A program made the position numbers and the translations under genes. A stretch of DNA of 64,000 nucleotides from Paenibacillus mesophilus (GTDB lineage: Bacteria; Bacillota; Bacilli; Paenibacillales; NBRC-103111): contig NZ_VCRA01000032.1 of the NCBI RefSeq assembly GCF_005938385.1, positions 1 to 64,000 of the forward strand, given 5' to 3'. Of the stretch, positions 9,165 through 17,827 are shown piece by piece. Below the pieces are notes generated by a model. It had not been told where the DNA came from. It ran no database searches and saw only the letters and a program-made list of their open reading frames with translations. The first letter of the stretch is position 1, and each line of letters begins with the position of its first letter.

Positions 9165-10087
9165 GTACGCACCCCCTTCGTAATTTCCAGGAAGACGTCT
9201 TCCAGGTCGGTCTGCGCCTCATTGAATGTCAATACTTTATATCCCCCGGAGACGAGCAGCTTGAGCAGCTCCCACTGCTCTTCGTCCCGGCCGCCGAAAT
9301 GGATATGGATGCCCAACTCGTCGTGGAGAACAAGCGAGATGAGCGGCAGCTCCTTCAAGAAGGCGACCGCCTCCGCCTCCCGGTCCATCAGCCTCAGATG
9401 CAGCACGCGATTCGCCCTCATCCGCTGCTGAATATCGGTAACTTTTCCTTGCGCAAGCAGCACTCCGTTCTCGATGACCCCGATCTCGTCCACCATCTCC
9501 GCCAGCTCCGGCAATATGTGCGAGGAGATAATGATCGTCTTGCCCATCGATTTCAGTTCCTTCAATATTTCCCGCATTTCAATCCGCGCGCGGGGATCGA
9601 GGCCGGAAGCCGGTTCATCCAGAATGAGCAGCTCGGGGTCGTGAACGAGACTGCGCGCGAGACATAGCCGCTGCTTCATCCCACGCGACAGCGAATCGAC
9701 ATAAAAGTCGGTTTTGTCGCTCAAGTTGACCAGCTCGAGCAGCTGCGGAATGAGCTTGAGCCGTTCGGCTCTCGGAATCCCATAGCTGGCCCCGTAAAAA
9801 TCCAAATACTCCGTTGTCTTGAAGTTGTCGTATACTCCGAAAAAATCCGGCATGTAGCCGATCAGGCGGCGTACCTCCTTCGGATGCTCGGTTACCTCGT
9901 ACCCGCCTACCTTCGCCGTTCCGGACGTCGGGAGAAGCAGCGTGGCCAATATGGACATGGTGGTCGATTTGCCCGCTCCGTTCGGCCCGACGAAGCCGAA
10001 CACGCATCCTTTGGAAATCGACAAATCGAGCCGGTCCAGCGCCGTAAACTGGCCGTATGTTTTCGTAAGCCCGCGTATTTCGATCAT
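9161..10087 (-). CDS. ABC transporter ATP-binding protein
   Basis: Protein of 308 residues. Walker A is GPNGAGKST (34-42), the ABC signature LSRGMKQ (133-139), and Walker B LLILDEP (153-159). The frame is open further upstream to 10267, but the proper start is the ATG at 10087, which overlaps the TGA of the preceding gene (ATGA) and begins the standard IEIRGLTKTYG domain. A C-terminal extension after residue ~220 resembles the regulatory tail of GldA/CcmA-like ATPases. It pairs with the ABC-2 permease encoded next. The exported substrate is unknown; the large exported protein encoded just upstream is a likely functional partner (inference). Confidence 0.94.
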   Translation of the reverse strand: MIEIRGLTKTYGQFTALDRLDLSISKGCVFGFVGPNGAGKSTTMSILATLLLPTSGTAKVGGYEVTEHPKEVRRLIGYMPDFFGVYDNFKTTEYLDFYGASYGIPRAERLKLIPQLLELVNLSDKTDFYVDSLSRGMKQRLCLARSLVHDPELLILDEPASGLDPRARIEMREILKELKSMGKTIIISSHILPELAEMVDEIGVIENGVLLAQGKVTDIQQRMRANRVLHLRLMDREAEAVAFLKELPLISLVLHDELGIHIHFGGRDEEQWELLKLLVSGGYKVLTFNEAQTDLEDVFLEITKGVRT

Positions 10088-12480
10088 TGCTTCTTTACAG
10101 CCCCTTCCGCACTCAGAGCCGGATAAGTAAACCGCCCGTTGTTTTGACTGTTCGTTACTTTCAGCCGGATTCCGTTCCCGCCCGTCAGCGCTTCCTTGAT
10201 TTGATCGGCGTTCAATTCGGCCTGTGCGCCCTGCAGCACGCTCCATGACTGCTTTCTCTCGTTCCACAGCTCGATCTTGAACTGCTGCTGAACGGCCATC
10301 GCAAGCGTCACCTTCTCATACCGCCAATCCGTACGGTCGGGGAGCCTGTAAAGAAGCGTCATTTCGCCGCTTCCCATCTCGATGCCTCCGTTATAATAGG
10401 AGCTCATATGCGTCGCGTTGGAAGATTCCGTTAACGGCACGATAACGCCTGCCGGAATAAACACGCTGCCGCCTTGGGAATAGTCCGGCTTCATCTGCTG
10501 CACATACAAGTCGATCCGTTCGGACTGGACGTCTTTGCCGTCGATTTTGAATACATTTCCGCTCGTTTTGGCAAATCCGAGAATGTACGGCTCGAGCCGT
10601 TGGCTGTTCATCTGCCCGTTCCAGTTGCTCTGCGAGAAGCTGTTCAGCAGAGACCGCTCCCGCTGCATCATATCCTGATTGCCGGCATACGGAAAAATGA
10701 GATTGCCCCACTGGGGATCTTTCATCCCGACTGAGCCGCCAAGCGAAGCTTGGAACTGCTTCTTCTCGCCCGGCTTCATGTCGCCCAACCGGTACCACTG
10801 GCCTCCGAAAATCAGTCCCGCCTCATACAAGTCGTTTTTCGTATTGTTGGTAACCTCGCCCTTCGCGCCGGAGGCGTCGAACCGGATCGTGTAATCGAAC
10901 TTGCCGGCATCGTTCACCGATTCTTGCGCGGCGAACGCCTTGCGGACGGACCAGAACGGAACGTGCGCGAATGCGGCTACCGTCTTGTCGGCCTCGGAGC
11001 GGATGATCATGTCCGCGTCTCCGGGCTGCAGCTGGCGTCCGTCGTTAACCGTCAGCGGCGAAATGTTCCGTTTGCCGCTCCACTCCAGCTCGTAGCTTCC
11101 TCCGCTCGGCACGAATACCGAGGACGCGGCCATGCGCGTCGCGGTTCCCGTCCCCGACAGCTCGTTGATGCCCATCGTCTGAGCCAGCGTCGAGCCTCTT
11201 CCGGACGCCCCGATTCCATAGATGATCAAGCTCGTCACGATCGCGACCGACGGGATGGCGAACCACGCCCACTCCCGCTTGTCGATTTTTTTCAATACGA
11301 AGTACATCGCCGGGGCGACCAATATGGCATAGGCAAGAAACAGCAGCGTCAATATGCCGTATGCCGGCGGAATAAGCTGGGGAAACACTTCCAGTGCGTT
11401 GTTCAGCTCCCATAAGCCGTTCTGTGCACCGATTCGTGGGCCTCCGATCGAAGGCGTTGCGGAACCGAATAAGATGCGCTCCCAAAGCGCGGCGTTGCCG
11501 CTCCACGACGCGACCGGCTGGAGAGCGAGATCGTACGCGACGTACGTTACCGCCCCTTGACCATACGGGGCGCTGGCGACTAACGGAATGCCGTTTTCGG
11601 AGAACAGCGTTTCGCCCGATTTGACCGTCGCTTTGGCTACCGTAAACGGGCCGTTCAAGACAAGCTCCTTCCCCGTCGCCTGGACGAACTCCGTCATGGC
11701 CGAGACCGAAGCGGTCCCGGCAGCCGTCACCGGAGATATGGCTTCGAATACCGAAGCCGTTTTCGCATACCCCGCTCCTCCGGCCAGCACGAGCCTTCCG
11801 CCCCGCTCGACCCAAGCTTGTATTTCCTTTACTTGCTCCGGCTTCAATGCATCTGTTGACGTATCGTTGAACGCGATCACGTCCAAGGCGTCCAGCATGG
11901 TAGATTCCCAAGGAAAATCGCCGATGGCGAGAGGTGTCAACTGCAGCGGGTTGCCTCTCTGATTCAATAAAGACAAGAAATTGAGCGTGTCCGGGTCTCG
12001 CGCCATAATACCGACCAGGTGCGTCTCCTGCGAAACGGGTCTTGTCTCGATCGATACTTTGCCCTGCGAGAACGGAATCGGCTCGCCTTTGTCGACCGAT
12101 TTGTCATAGAACGTGACGACGTTGTTGGTCGCGTTCATATTGACGCCGGGCAGTGTAAACCAGACGATCTTGGTGCTCTGCTTCGGCAAGTCGACATGCT
12201 TGGCGTATACGATATTTTTCCCGTTATCCCCGGTTGTCCGTACGGTCAAATCGCCGGATACATCGTCTCCCGGGTTCGTTATCGTCATCTTGACCGGGAA
12301 CCACCGCCCGTCTTTCATTTTTCCGTCGAAGCCGTGTTCAATGGCAATATCCAACGGTTGTTTCACGGCATGGGCCTTCCCGGTCCCGACCAGAGACAGT
12401 CCCGAGCCCCATATCGCGAATATCATCGCGATCCCGATCCAGCGGGCCCACATTGCCCGCATGCTGCGCCGAATTTCCAC
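10084..12480 (-). CDS. Large exported membrane protein of the ABC/MoxR operon
   Basis: Protein of 798 residues. The start is taken as GTG 12480, 6-7 nt after AAAGGGG; the longer frame to 12672 overlaps the divergent hydrolase gene, and its next candidate ATG overlaps a promoter -10. An N-terminal signal sequence (WIGIAMIFAIWGSGLSLVG, then AHA) precedes an Ig-like extracytoplasmic region and a GATase-like fold (DVIAFNDTSTDALKPEQVK ... GGRLVLAGG). Two central helices follow (LTLLFLAYAILVAPAMYFVL, FAIPSVAIVTSLIIYGIG), then another long outer domain. It is the first gene of the operon and overlaps the ABC ATPase. It is similar in layout to auxiliary proteins of ABC exporters (GldG-like), but I cannot name a family. 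Function unknown. Confidence 0.82.
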   Translation of the reverse strand: MEIRRSMRAMWARWIGIAMIFAIWGSGLSLVGTGKAHAVKQPLDIAIEHGFDGKMKDGRWFPVKMTITNPGDDVSGDLTVRTTGDNGKNIVYAKHVDLPKQSTKIVWFTLPGVNMNATNNVVTFYDKSVDKGEPIPFSQGKVSIETRPVSQETHLVGIMARDPDTLNFLSLLNQRGNPLQLTPLAIGDFPWESTMLDALDVIAFNDTSTDALKPEQVKEIQAWVERGGRLVLAGGAGYAKTASVFEAISPVTAAGTASVSAMTEFVQATGKELVLNGPFTVAKATVKSGETLFSENGIPLVASAPYGQGAVTYVAYDLALQPVASWSGNAALWERILFGSATPSIGGPRIGAQNGLWELNNALEVFPQLIPPAYGILTLLFLAYAILVAPAMYFVLKKIDKREWAWFAIPSVAIVTSLIIYGIGASGRGSTLAQTMGINELSGTGTATRMAASSVFVPSGGSYELEWSGKRNISPLTVNDGRQLQPGDADMIIRSEADKTVAAFAHVPFWSVRKAFAAQESVNDAGKFDYTIRFDASGAKGEVTNNTKNDLYEAGLIFGGQWYRLGDMKPGEKKQFQASLGGSVGMKDPQWGNLIFPYAGNQDMMQRERSLLNSFSQSNWNGQMNSQRLEPYILGFAKTSGNVFKIDGKDVQSERIDLYVQQMKPDYSQGGSVFIPAGVIVPLTESSNATHMSSYYNGGIEMGSGEMTLLYRLPDRTDWRYEKVTLAMAVQQQFKIELWNERKQSWSVLQGAQAELNADQIKEALTGGNGIRLKVTNSQNNGRFTYPALSAEGAVKKQ

Positions 12481-12523
12481 ATCCGTTCCCCTTTCCGTTA
12501 CGTAACAGTTCTCCCTCATTATA

Positions 12524-12549
12524 GACGAGCCGCGTTTCAAAAGGTTACA
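12524..12549 (-). promoter_or_regulatory. ECF-sigma-like promoter of the ABC/MoxR/VWA operon
   Basis: On the minus strand TGTAAC is followed after 16 nt by CGTC. This spacing and these motifs match those of B. subtilis ECF sigma factors such as SigX/SigM. Transcription would begin about 35 nt upstream of the chosen GTG. A TATAAT box overlaps the -10 area, but it lacks a good -35, so a vegetative promoter is the alternative. Confidence 0.5.
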
Positions 12550-12587
12550 TCGATGTTGTCTTGTCCGCTTCGATTTTTGTCGTATTT

Positions 12588-12614
12588 TTTGCGGCCAAAG
12601 AGGATTTGGGCCGC
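12588..12614. repeat. Perfect 7-bp inverted repeat between divergent genes
   Basis: TGCGGCC and GGCCGCA are separated by 13 nt in the 183-bp divergent intergenic region. There is no T-run, so it is not a terminator; it could be an operator or a hairpin in the 5' leader of the hydrolase mRNA. Confidence 0.35.
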
Positions 12615-12663
12615 ATTCGCTGAATTTCTTCTTCATGTATGCACGTATAGGGAGGTTAAACCG

Positions 12664-13503
12664 TTGGATCATTTACCAGTACCTGAGCTGCTGCCTTTCA
12701 CGGCAAGAAACGGTAGCACGCTTTACGCAAGGAAATACGAATCGAATGCGGATACCGCCGTTATATTGCTGCACGGCATATCCGAAGACGGCCGATATTT
12801 GCACCCGTTCGCTTCTTACTTAGCGGGGAGCGGACTCGCCGAAGTTTACGTTCCCGATCTGCGCGGATACGGCCCTTCTCCAGAACGACGCGGAGACGTG
12901 GACTACGTCGGTCAGTTGGATGACGATATCGAAGATTTGCTAGCCGTTGTGAAGCGGGATCGTCCCCGGTCCAAGATTGTTATGGCCGGACATTCCGGCG
13001 GCGGGGCGACGGCTCTCCGTACTCTGGACAAGGCGTACGCCGAAGCGTTCGACGGCTATTTGCTTCTGGCCCCGGCCATTCACCCCAGTGCTCCCATTAA
13101 TAAGCCAAGCGGCCCGACCTCCACAGTCAAAGTCGATATCCCCAAAATCGTCCTGCTCACAATGCTCAACGGAATCGGGTTCCGTCTATTCAATCATTGG
13201 ACCGTACTGCGCAACGAATGGCCGGACGAAAAAAAACACCCCGGAGCGGCGCTCGAACTGAGCTACCGGATGGCGGCATCCCGCATACTCGGCTCGAAGT
13301 ACGGGAAGACGCTGCGCAAACTGACGAAGCCCGCGCTCGTGCTGGTCGGCAGCGAAGACGAGCAGTTTCTCGCGGACCGATACGCCCCTTTCCTCGCCGA
13401 ACTCAACAAGGCGGAAGTGATCGTCGTCCCCGGATCGAACCATGACGGCATTCTCACCAATGAACGTACCTTCATGGAGACGGCGCGCTGGTTGAGCAGC
13501 TGA
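12664..13503 (+). CDS. Alpha/beta hydrolase (monoglyceride lipase-like)
   Basis: Protein of 279 residues. The TTG at 12664 is chosen because GGGAGG lies 8 nt upstream and the hydrolase fold begins at once; the open frame extends much further 5' but antisense to another gene. The oxyanion-hole strand is ILLHGIS, the nucleophile elbow GHSGGG (Ser111), and the acid and histidine are in VGSEDEQF and GSNHDG. The fold matches the Hydrolase_4/serine aminopeptidase S33 group, which includes monoacylglycerol lipases and lysophospholipases. No signal peptide is present. It is transcribed alone, divergent from the ABC/MoxR operon. The substrate is unknown. Confidence 0.9.
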   Translation: MDHLPVPELLPFTARNGSTLYARKYESNADTAVILLHGISEDGRYLHPFASYLAGSGLAEVYVPDLRGYGPSPERRGDVDYVGQLDDDIEDLLAVVKRDRPRSKIVMAGHSGGGATALRTLDKAYAEAFDGYLLLAPAIHPSAPINKPSGPTSTVKVDIPKIVLLTMLNGIGFRLFNHWTVLRNEWPDEKKHPGAALELSYRMAASRILGSKYGKTLRKLTKPALVLVGSEDEQFLADRYAPFLAELNKAEVIVVPGSNHDGILTNERTFMETARWLSS

Positions 13504-13520
13504 CTATTGCAGACTAAAAC

Positions 13521-13559
13521 AAAAAAATCAACCATCCTTATACGGAGGTTGATTTTTTT
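13521..13559. terminator. Bidirectional terminator
   Basis: Stem AAAATCAACC / GGTTGATTTT with A- and T-runs on the two flanks, between the convergent hydrolase and TerC genes. It can serve both strands. Confidence 0.9.
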
Positions 13560-13573
13560 CAGCTTCATTCCCG

Positions 13574-14245
13574 TTATGCAGCCTTGCCGGCCGTGAGCGA
13601 CTTTTTCCAGAAAAAGCCTGCAATGATGACAAATATCGTCGTAACGACCGGAATGCTCCAATGCGCCGTTACGTTGTGGTGCAGCACATAATTTTGCATC
13701 TTCTCGTCGCTGACGAACATTTCGCCGGCGGTATAGCCCAGTATGCCCGCGCCTGCGTATACGAGAATCGGAAACTTGTGCAGCAAATTCATGACGAGCG
13801 TGCTGCCCCAAATAATGATCGGTACGCTGAGGCCGATCCCGAGGATAATAACCGTAATGTTGCCTTGCGCTTTCGCCGCGATAGCCAGAACGTTGTCGAG
13901 GCTCATGACCAAGTCGGCTACGATGATCGTCCAAATAGCCTTCCCGAGAGACGACGCTTGCTTGACGTTGGCATGACTGTCGTCGTCCGCAAGCAGCTTC
14001 ACCGCTATCCACAGCAGAAGCAGTGATCCCGCAGCCTGAATGTAAGGCACCGAGAGCAAGTAGACGGCTACTACGGTCAAGACGAGACGGAGTCCGATCG
14101 CGCCGAACGCCCCCCACCATATCGCCTGCTTTCGTTGGTGCAGCGGCAAGTTTTTGCTCGCCAGCGCGATGACGACCGCATTGTCCCCGCTAAGTACGAT
14201 GTTGATCAGCATAATTTGCAGAAACAATAACACCCAATCCAACAT
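13574..14245 (-). CDS. TerC family integral membrane protein (YjbE-like)
   Basis: Protein of 223 residues, starting at the ATG at 14245 seven nt after GGAGG. It has seven hydrophobic segments and both TerC signature motifs, SGDNAVVIALAS near the N-terminus and VADLVMSLDNVLAIA in the middle, each with the conserved Asp-Asn pair. Small TerC proteins of Bacilli (YjbE, YkoY, YceF) help metalate exported enzymes with manganese; that is family knowledge. The 125-bp leader was examined for a yybP-ykoY manganese riboswitch and none was recognised. Confidence 0.9.
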   Translation of the reverse strand: MLDWVLLFLQIMLINIVLSGDNAVVIALASKNLPLHQRKQAIWWGAFGAIGLRLVLTVVAVYLLSVPYIQAAGSLLLLWIAVKLLADDDSHANVKQASSLGKAIWTIIVADLVMSLDNVLAIAAKAQGNITVIILGIGLSVPIIIWGSTLVMNLLHKFPILVYAGAGILGYTAGEMFVSDEKMQNYVLHHNVTAHWSIPVVTTIFVIIAGFFWKKSLTAGKAA

Positions 14246-14370
14246 ATCGAATCCTCCTGCCTTCGTATACGGATTACGTTTCGCAGCCCGTTTGACGCTC
14301 CGTTTTTGAATTCCGGGCGAATACATGCGTACAGGCCATATATATCCGTTTTTTCGCGAAAAATGTATGT

Positions 14371-15579
14371 TTAAAACAATCGGTCTTCTTCCGACTTGTC
14401 GTCGGGCTTCAGAAGCAGCGTTTCCGTTCGTTCAACCGCTTCGCGGATCGCCTCCGGCAGCCATTCCTCCATCCATTGCTCCTGCCGTTCGACCACCTTC
14501 AGGCTCGGATTCGTGGACGGCGACTTCGGTACGAACAGCGTACAGCAATCCTCGTACGGCAAGATCGAGGTCGAAAACGTACCGATTTTTTGTGCCAAAG
14601 GAATAATTTCCAGCTTATCCATCGTTACGAGCGGACGAAGCACAGGCAGCGATGCGGCACGGCCGATTACGTTCATGTTGGCCAGCGTCTGGCTCGCCAC
14701 TTGGCCCAAGCTTTCGCCGGTTACGATCGCGAGCGCCTCCCTGCGTTCGGCCAGCTGTTCGGTGATGCGGAACATCGCCCGGCGCATGAGCGTAATAATC
14801 AGGTTTTCCCGGCACGTTTCTTTCAACCGCGTCTGAATGTCCGTAAACGGAACGAGATGAAGATGGATGGACCCGGCATATTCGGCGAGCGAGCGGGTCA
14901 AGTCGATTACTTTCTGCTTCGCCCGTTCGCTCGTGTATGGGTAGCTGTGAAAATGAACGGCTTCGATACGAAGGCCGCGCTTCATCGCGAACCATCCGGC
15001 CACGGGGCTGTCGATTCCCCCGGACAGCATCAGCATCGCCCTGCCGTTGCTTCCAAGCGGAAATCCGCCCGGACCGGGAACCGATTCCGAATATACGAAC
15101 GTTTCCAGATGACGGATTTCAACGTGTAAATCTACCTCCGGCTCGTGAACGTCCACCTTCAAGCCGTCAAAGTGTTTGAGTACATGACCGCCGAGCAGAC
15201 GATGCAGCTCGAACGTTTCATGCGGAAATTGCTTGTTCACGCGGCGGACGCTGATTTTGAACGTTTGCGGCGTGCGCGGCAGCCGGTTCATCGCGAGCAG
15301 TACGGCCTCTTCGATCGCCTTCATGTCGGGTATCGTTTTGATCGCGGGGCTGAAGGAAAGCAATCCGAACACTTTGCCGAGCGCCTTCTCCGCTTCCTCG
15401 TAAGACTCCCCGTTCAGCTCCACGTACATTCTTCCGTAAGACTCCGTCCGGAGCGCGGCCTTCGGAAGCGGCTTCAGCACCCGTTTGATTTGCTGGACGA
15501 TCTGGTTTTCGAACCGGGACCGGTTTCTTCCTTTCAACATAAGCTCGCCGAAGCGAAGCAGGATCACGTCTGTTCTCAC
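14371..15579 (-). CDS. thiI: tRNA 4-thiouridine sulfurtransferase ThiI
   Basis: Protein of 402 residues with a GTG start after AGGAGG. It has the N-terminal ferredoxin-like domain, THUMP domain (about 60-165) and PP-loop SGGIDS (186-191). There is no C-terminal rhodanese domain, as in B. subtilis ThiI. It adenylates U8 of tRNA and transfers sulfur delivered by a cysteine desulfurase. The GTGA start overlaps the stop of the desulfurase gene, so donor and acceptor are made together. The role in thiamine synthesis seen in enterobacteria needs the missing rhodanese domain, so tRNA thiolation is the likely role here. Confidence 0.96.
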   Translation of the reverse strand: MRTDVILLRFGELMLKGRNRSRFENQIVQQIKRVLKPLPKAALRTESYGRMYVELNGESYEEAEKALGKVFGLLSFSPAIKTIPDMKAIEEAVLLAMNRLPRTPQTFKISVRRVNKQFPHETFELHRLLGGHVLKHFDGLKVDVHEPEVDLHVEIRHLETFVYSESVPGPGGFPLGSNGRAMLMLSGGIDSPVAGWFAMKRGLRIEAVHFHSYPYTSERAKQKVIDLTRSLAEYAGSIHLHLVPFTDIQTRLKETCRENLIITLMRRAMFRITEQLAERREALAIVTGESLGQVASQTLANMNVIGRAASLPVLRPLVTMDKLEIIPLAQKIGTFSTSILPYEDCCTLFVPKSPSTNPSLKVVERQEQWMEEWLPEAIREAVERTETLLLKPDDKSEEDRLF

Positions 15580-16721
15580 CGGTACCTCCTTAATTGCTGC
15601 AACGTACTCTCCATCGCAAGCGCCAGCTTGTCGATTTGCTCCGGCGTATGGTCGGCGGAGAAGCTTACCCTTAGTCCGCTAGACGCCCGCGAATGATCGG
15701 CCCCCAGCGCCAGCAGCACGCGGCTCGGCCGATCCTCGCCCGACGAGCAGGCGGATTTGGTGGAAATATAAATATCGTGCTCTTCCAAGGCATGAACGAA
15801 AACCTCGGATTTGATTCCCGGGGCGGAGAAATGAACGATATGCGGAGCCATGTCCGTCTGCCTTTCCGAGCCATTATATACCAGACCGGAAATATTATTA
15901 ATATGGGACAATAACCGGCTCCTTAATCCGGCCATTCGGTCGGCCGCCTCTTCCCGGCGCTCCATCGTCATCCGAAACGCTTTGGCAAAGCCGACGATGC
16001 CGGGTACGTTCTCCGTTCCGGAGCGCAGTCCTCCCTCTTGTCCTCCGCCGATCAAGACCGGCTGCAGTTGGATGCCGTTCCGCCTGTACAATAATCCGGC
16101 ACCTCTCGGTCCGCGAATTTTGTGCGCGGATGCGGAGAGCAGATCGATTCCCCATTGCTTGGGGTGAACCGGAATTTTGCCGACGCTTTGCACGGCGTCG
16201 ACATGGAACAGAACACGCCGGTTTTGCTGAAGCGCCCGCCCGATTTGTTCGATCGGCTGAATCGTACCGATTTCATTGTTCACGTGCATGACGCTTACGA
16301 GCATCGTATCGTCGCGCACCGCTTCGAGCACGGACTGCGCGCTTACTTTCCCGGTGCCGTCAGGCATGACGTAAGTCACCTCGTAACCGGCCCGTTCCAA
16401 ATATTGAAACGTTTCGTACACGGAAGCGTGCTCGATCGCTGTCGTAATCAAATGTTTGCCGCGGGCTCCGTACTGGAGCGCCGCTCCGAGCACAGCCAAG
16501 TTGTTGCTCTCCGTGCCGCCCGAAGTAAAAACGATTTCGTCCGGCGACGTCTGCAGCAGCCTCGCGATCAAGTCCCGGGCTTTCGTCAGCATTCTCTCCG
16601 CATCGATCCCGAGCTTATGGATTGACGACGGATTGCCGTAATGTTTGCCCATCACTTCGCCGACCGCTTCGATAACTTCTTCGTAGGGCGGCGTTGTTGC
16701 ACAATGATCGAAGTACAGCAT
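15576..16721 (-). CDS. Cysteine desulfurase (NifS/NifZ-like), sulfur donor to ThiI
   Basis: Protein of 381 residues from the ATG at 16721. The PLP lysine is in SASAHKIRG (Lys201), the aldimine-contact His is in IEHASV, and the active-site Cys is in STKSACSSG (Cys325). Its closest family role is B. subtilis NifZ, encoded beside thiI and dedicated to s4U8 in tRNA. The 4-bp overlap with thiI supports that assignment here. No iron-sulfur assembly genes are nearby, so a general IscS role is less likely. Confidence 0.94.
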   Translation of the reverse strand: MLYFDHCATTPPYEEVIEAVGEVMGKHYGNPSSIHKLGIDAERMLTKARDLIARLLQTSPDEIVFTSGGTESNNLAVLGAALQYGARGKHLITTAIEHASVYETFQYLERAGYEVTYVMPDGTGKVSAQSVLEAVRDDTMLVSVMHVNNEIGTIQPIEQIGRALQQNRRVLFHVDAVQSVGKIPVHPKQWGIDLLSASAHKIRGPRGAGLLYRRNGIQLQPVLIGGGQEGGLRSGTENVPGIVGFAKAFRMTMERREEAADRMAGLRSRLLSHINNISGLVYNGSERQTDMAPHIVHFSAPGIKSEVFVHALEEHDIYISTKSACSSGEDRPSRVLLALGADHSRASSGLRVSFSADHTPEQIDKLALAMESTLQQLRRYR

Positions 16722-16766
16722 GATGATATAACTCCTTTGGGCATGTCGGTCGAGTCGCAAAATAAA

Positions 16767-16817
16767 CCCCGCAAAGTGGAGTCTTGGCTCCGATGATCAT
16801 CCAGGTACTTTGCGGGG
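16767..16817 (+). repeat. Hairpin repeat copy A
   Basis: Member of the interspersed ~50-bp hairpin repeat family. Arms CCCCGCAAAGT and ACTTTGCGGGG pair perfectly over 11 bp. Inside are GTGGAG and a CC..GGTA right half. It lies between the terminator of the transglycosylase gene and the desulfurase start. Confidence 0.85.
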
Positions 16818-16836
16818 ACCCGAAACTTATGAATTG

Positions 16837-16881
16837 CAAAAAAGACGATCAATGCCGCTCAGACGGAGGCATTGATCGTTA
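16837..16881 (-). terminator. Terminator of the transglycosylase gene
   Basis: Minus-strand stem ACGATCAATGCC / GGCATTGATCGT followed by a T-run, 39 nt downstream of the stop codon at 16920. Confidence 0.9.
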
Positions 16882-16919
16882 TGGTGCCGGCGGTCCTAAC
16901 ACCGCTGATTCATCCACTG

Positions 16920-17633
16920 TTATGTTGCCGATCCGGTTGTGCCCGTACGAAACGAGTCGTACTGCTCTTTCCGTTCCAGCACTTTGCCGACGTATTGCTG
17001 CGTCTCCCGAGGCAGCAGGTGAAGCCTTTCCTTCAAGTCGGCATCGGTACGGATTCCGAGACGGTCCACTCGCCCGGGGCCGGCATTATAGGCCGCCAAG
17101 GCGACTGCTTCATTGCCGTTGTATTTGCGCAGCAAGCCCGCCAAGTAACGGGTGCCTCCTTCGATATTTTGCGCCGGATCGAACGGATCGGATACCCCCA
17201 GCCCACTGCCCGTGCTGTCCATCAGCTGCATCAGCCCTTTGGCGCCGGATGATGAAACCGCATAAGGATTGAACGAAGACTCGGAATGGATGACCGCTTT
17301 GACCAGTCCGGGTTCGACGCCGTACCGCTCGGACGCTTCCTCGACAATCGGATCGTACGCGCTCGGTTTTGCCGGACCGAATGCTGAACGCTGCATGCTG
17401 TGAAGAGCGGCATTGGCGGAATAAGCCGACACCGGCATCTGGTATCCGCCCGATCCAAGCGCCGCCCTGGACACAGCCGCTTTCCCTTCCGCAGCCTTTT
17501 TCCCGAGCAGCGATTCAAGAAGCGCGGAGAAATCGCCCGCATCCTCACTAGAGGCATTGCGCAGCGATAACGGATCGGACGTTTGGAATTGCAGCTGAAG
17601 CAGCTGGGTGATCAGTCTCGGATCTATGCTCAT
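16920..17633 (-). CDS. Lytic transglycosylase, SLT domain
   Basis: Protein of 237 residues. The C-terminal ~140 residues form a Slt70-like domain: catalytic Glu118 in HSESSF, GLMQLM (133-138), and AYNAGPGRV near residue 180. The N-terminal ~90 residues are Ser/Ala/Leu-rich without an obvious cleavable signal peptide, a pattern seen in Bacilli transglycosylases associated with surface structures. It cleaves the beta-1,4 bond of peptidoglycan. It is a single gene with its own terminator. Confidence 0.92.
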   Translation of the reverse strand: MSIDPRLITQLLQLQFQTSDPLSLRNASSEDAGDFSALLESLLGKKAAEGKAAVSRAALGSGGYQMPVSAYSANAALHSMQRSAFGPAKPSAYDPIVEEASERYGVEPGLVKAVIHSESSFNPYAVSSSGAKGLMQLMDSTGSGLGVSDPFDPAQNIEGGTRYLAGLLRKYNGNEAVALAAYNAGPGRVDRLGIRTDADLKERLHLLPRETQQYVGKVLERKEQYDSFRTGTTGSAT

Positions 17634-17775
17634 GGGTAATGCCTCGCTTCAAGAAATAGGTTCATGCTTATTGTACACCGTTTTGCGGCGGACGAACAGT
17701 CCGATCTTCCAAAAGTTGTCCGAACCGATCCAGCCTTTCTTTGAGAATATTGCCACGTCATTTTGTGCATAATGG

Positions 17776-17804
17776 TTGCATACCTTAAGCAACCGACCTA
17801 CAAT
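17776..17804 (+). promoter_or_regulatory. Sigma-A promoter of the 64-residue gene
   Basis: TTGCAT, 17-nt spacer, TACAAT. An inverted repeat GGTTGC / GCAACC (17774-17794) overlaps the -35 box and the spacer and could be an operator. Confidence 0.6.
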
Positions 17805-17827
17805 TAACAACCGAAGGGTGACGATGC

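Noticed and set aside
10088..10267. N-terminal extension of the ABC ATPase
   Set aside because: It lies within the preceding gene; ATG 10087 overlaps that gene's stop and starts the canonical domain.
12481..12672. N-terminal extension of the large exported protein
   Set aside because: It covers the promoter and the start of the divergent hydrolase gene; GTG 12480 has a good binding site followed by a signal sequence.
14246..14370. yybP-ykoY manganese riboswitch upstream of the TerC gene
   Set aside because: TerC genes often have one, but the conserved loops were not recognisable in this short leader.
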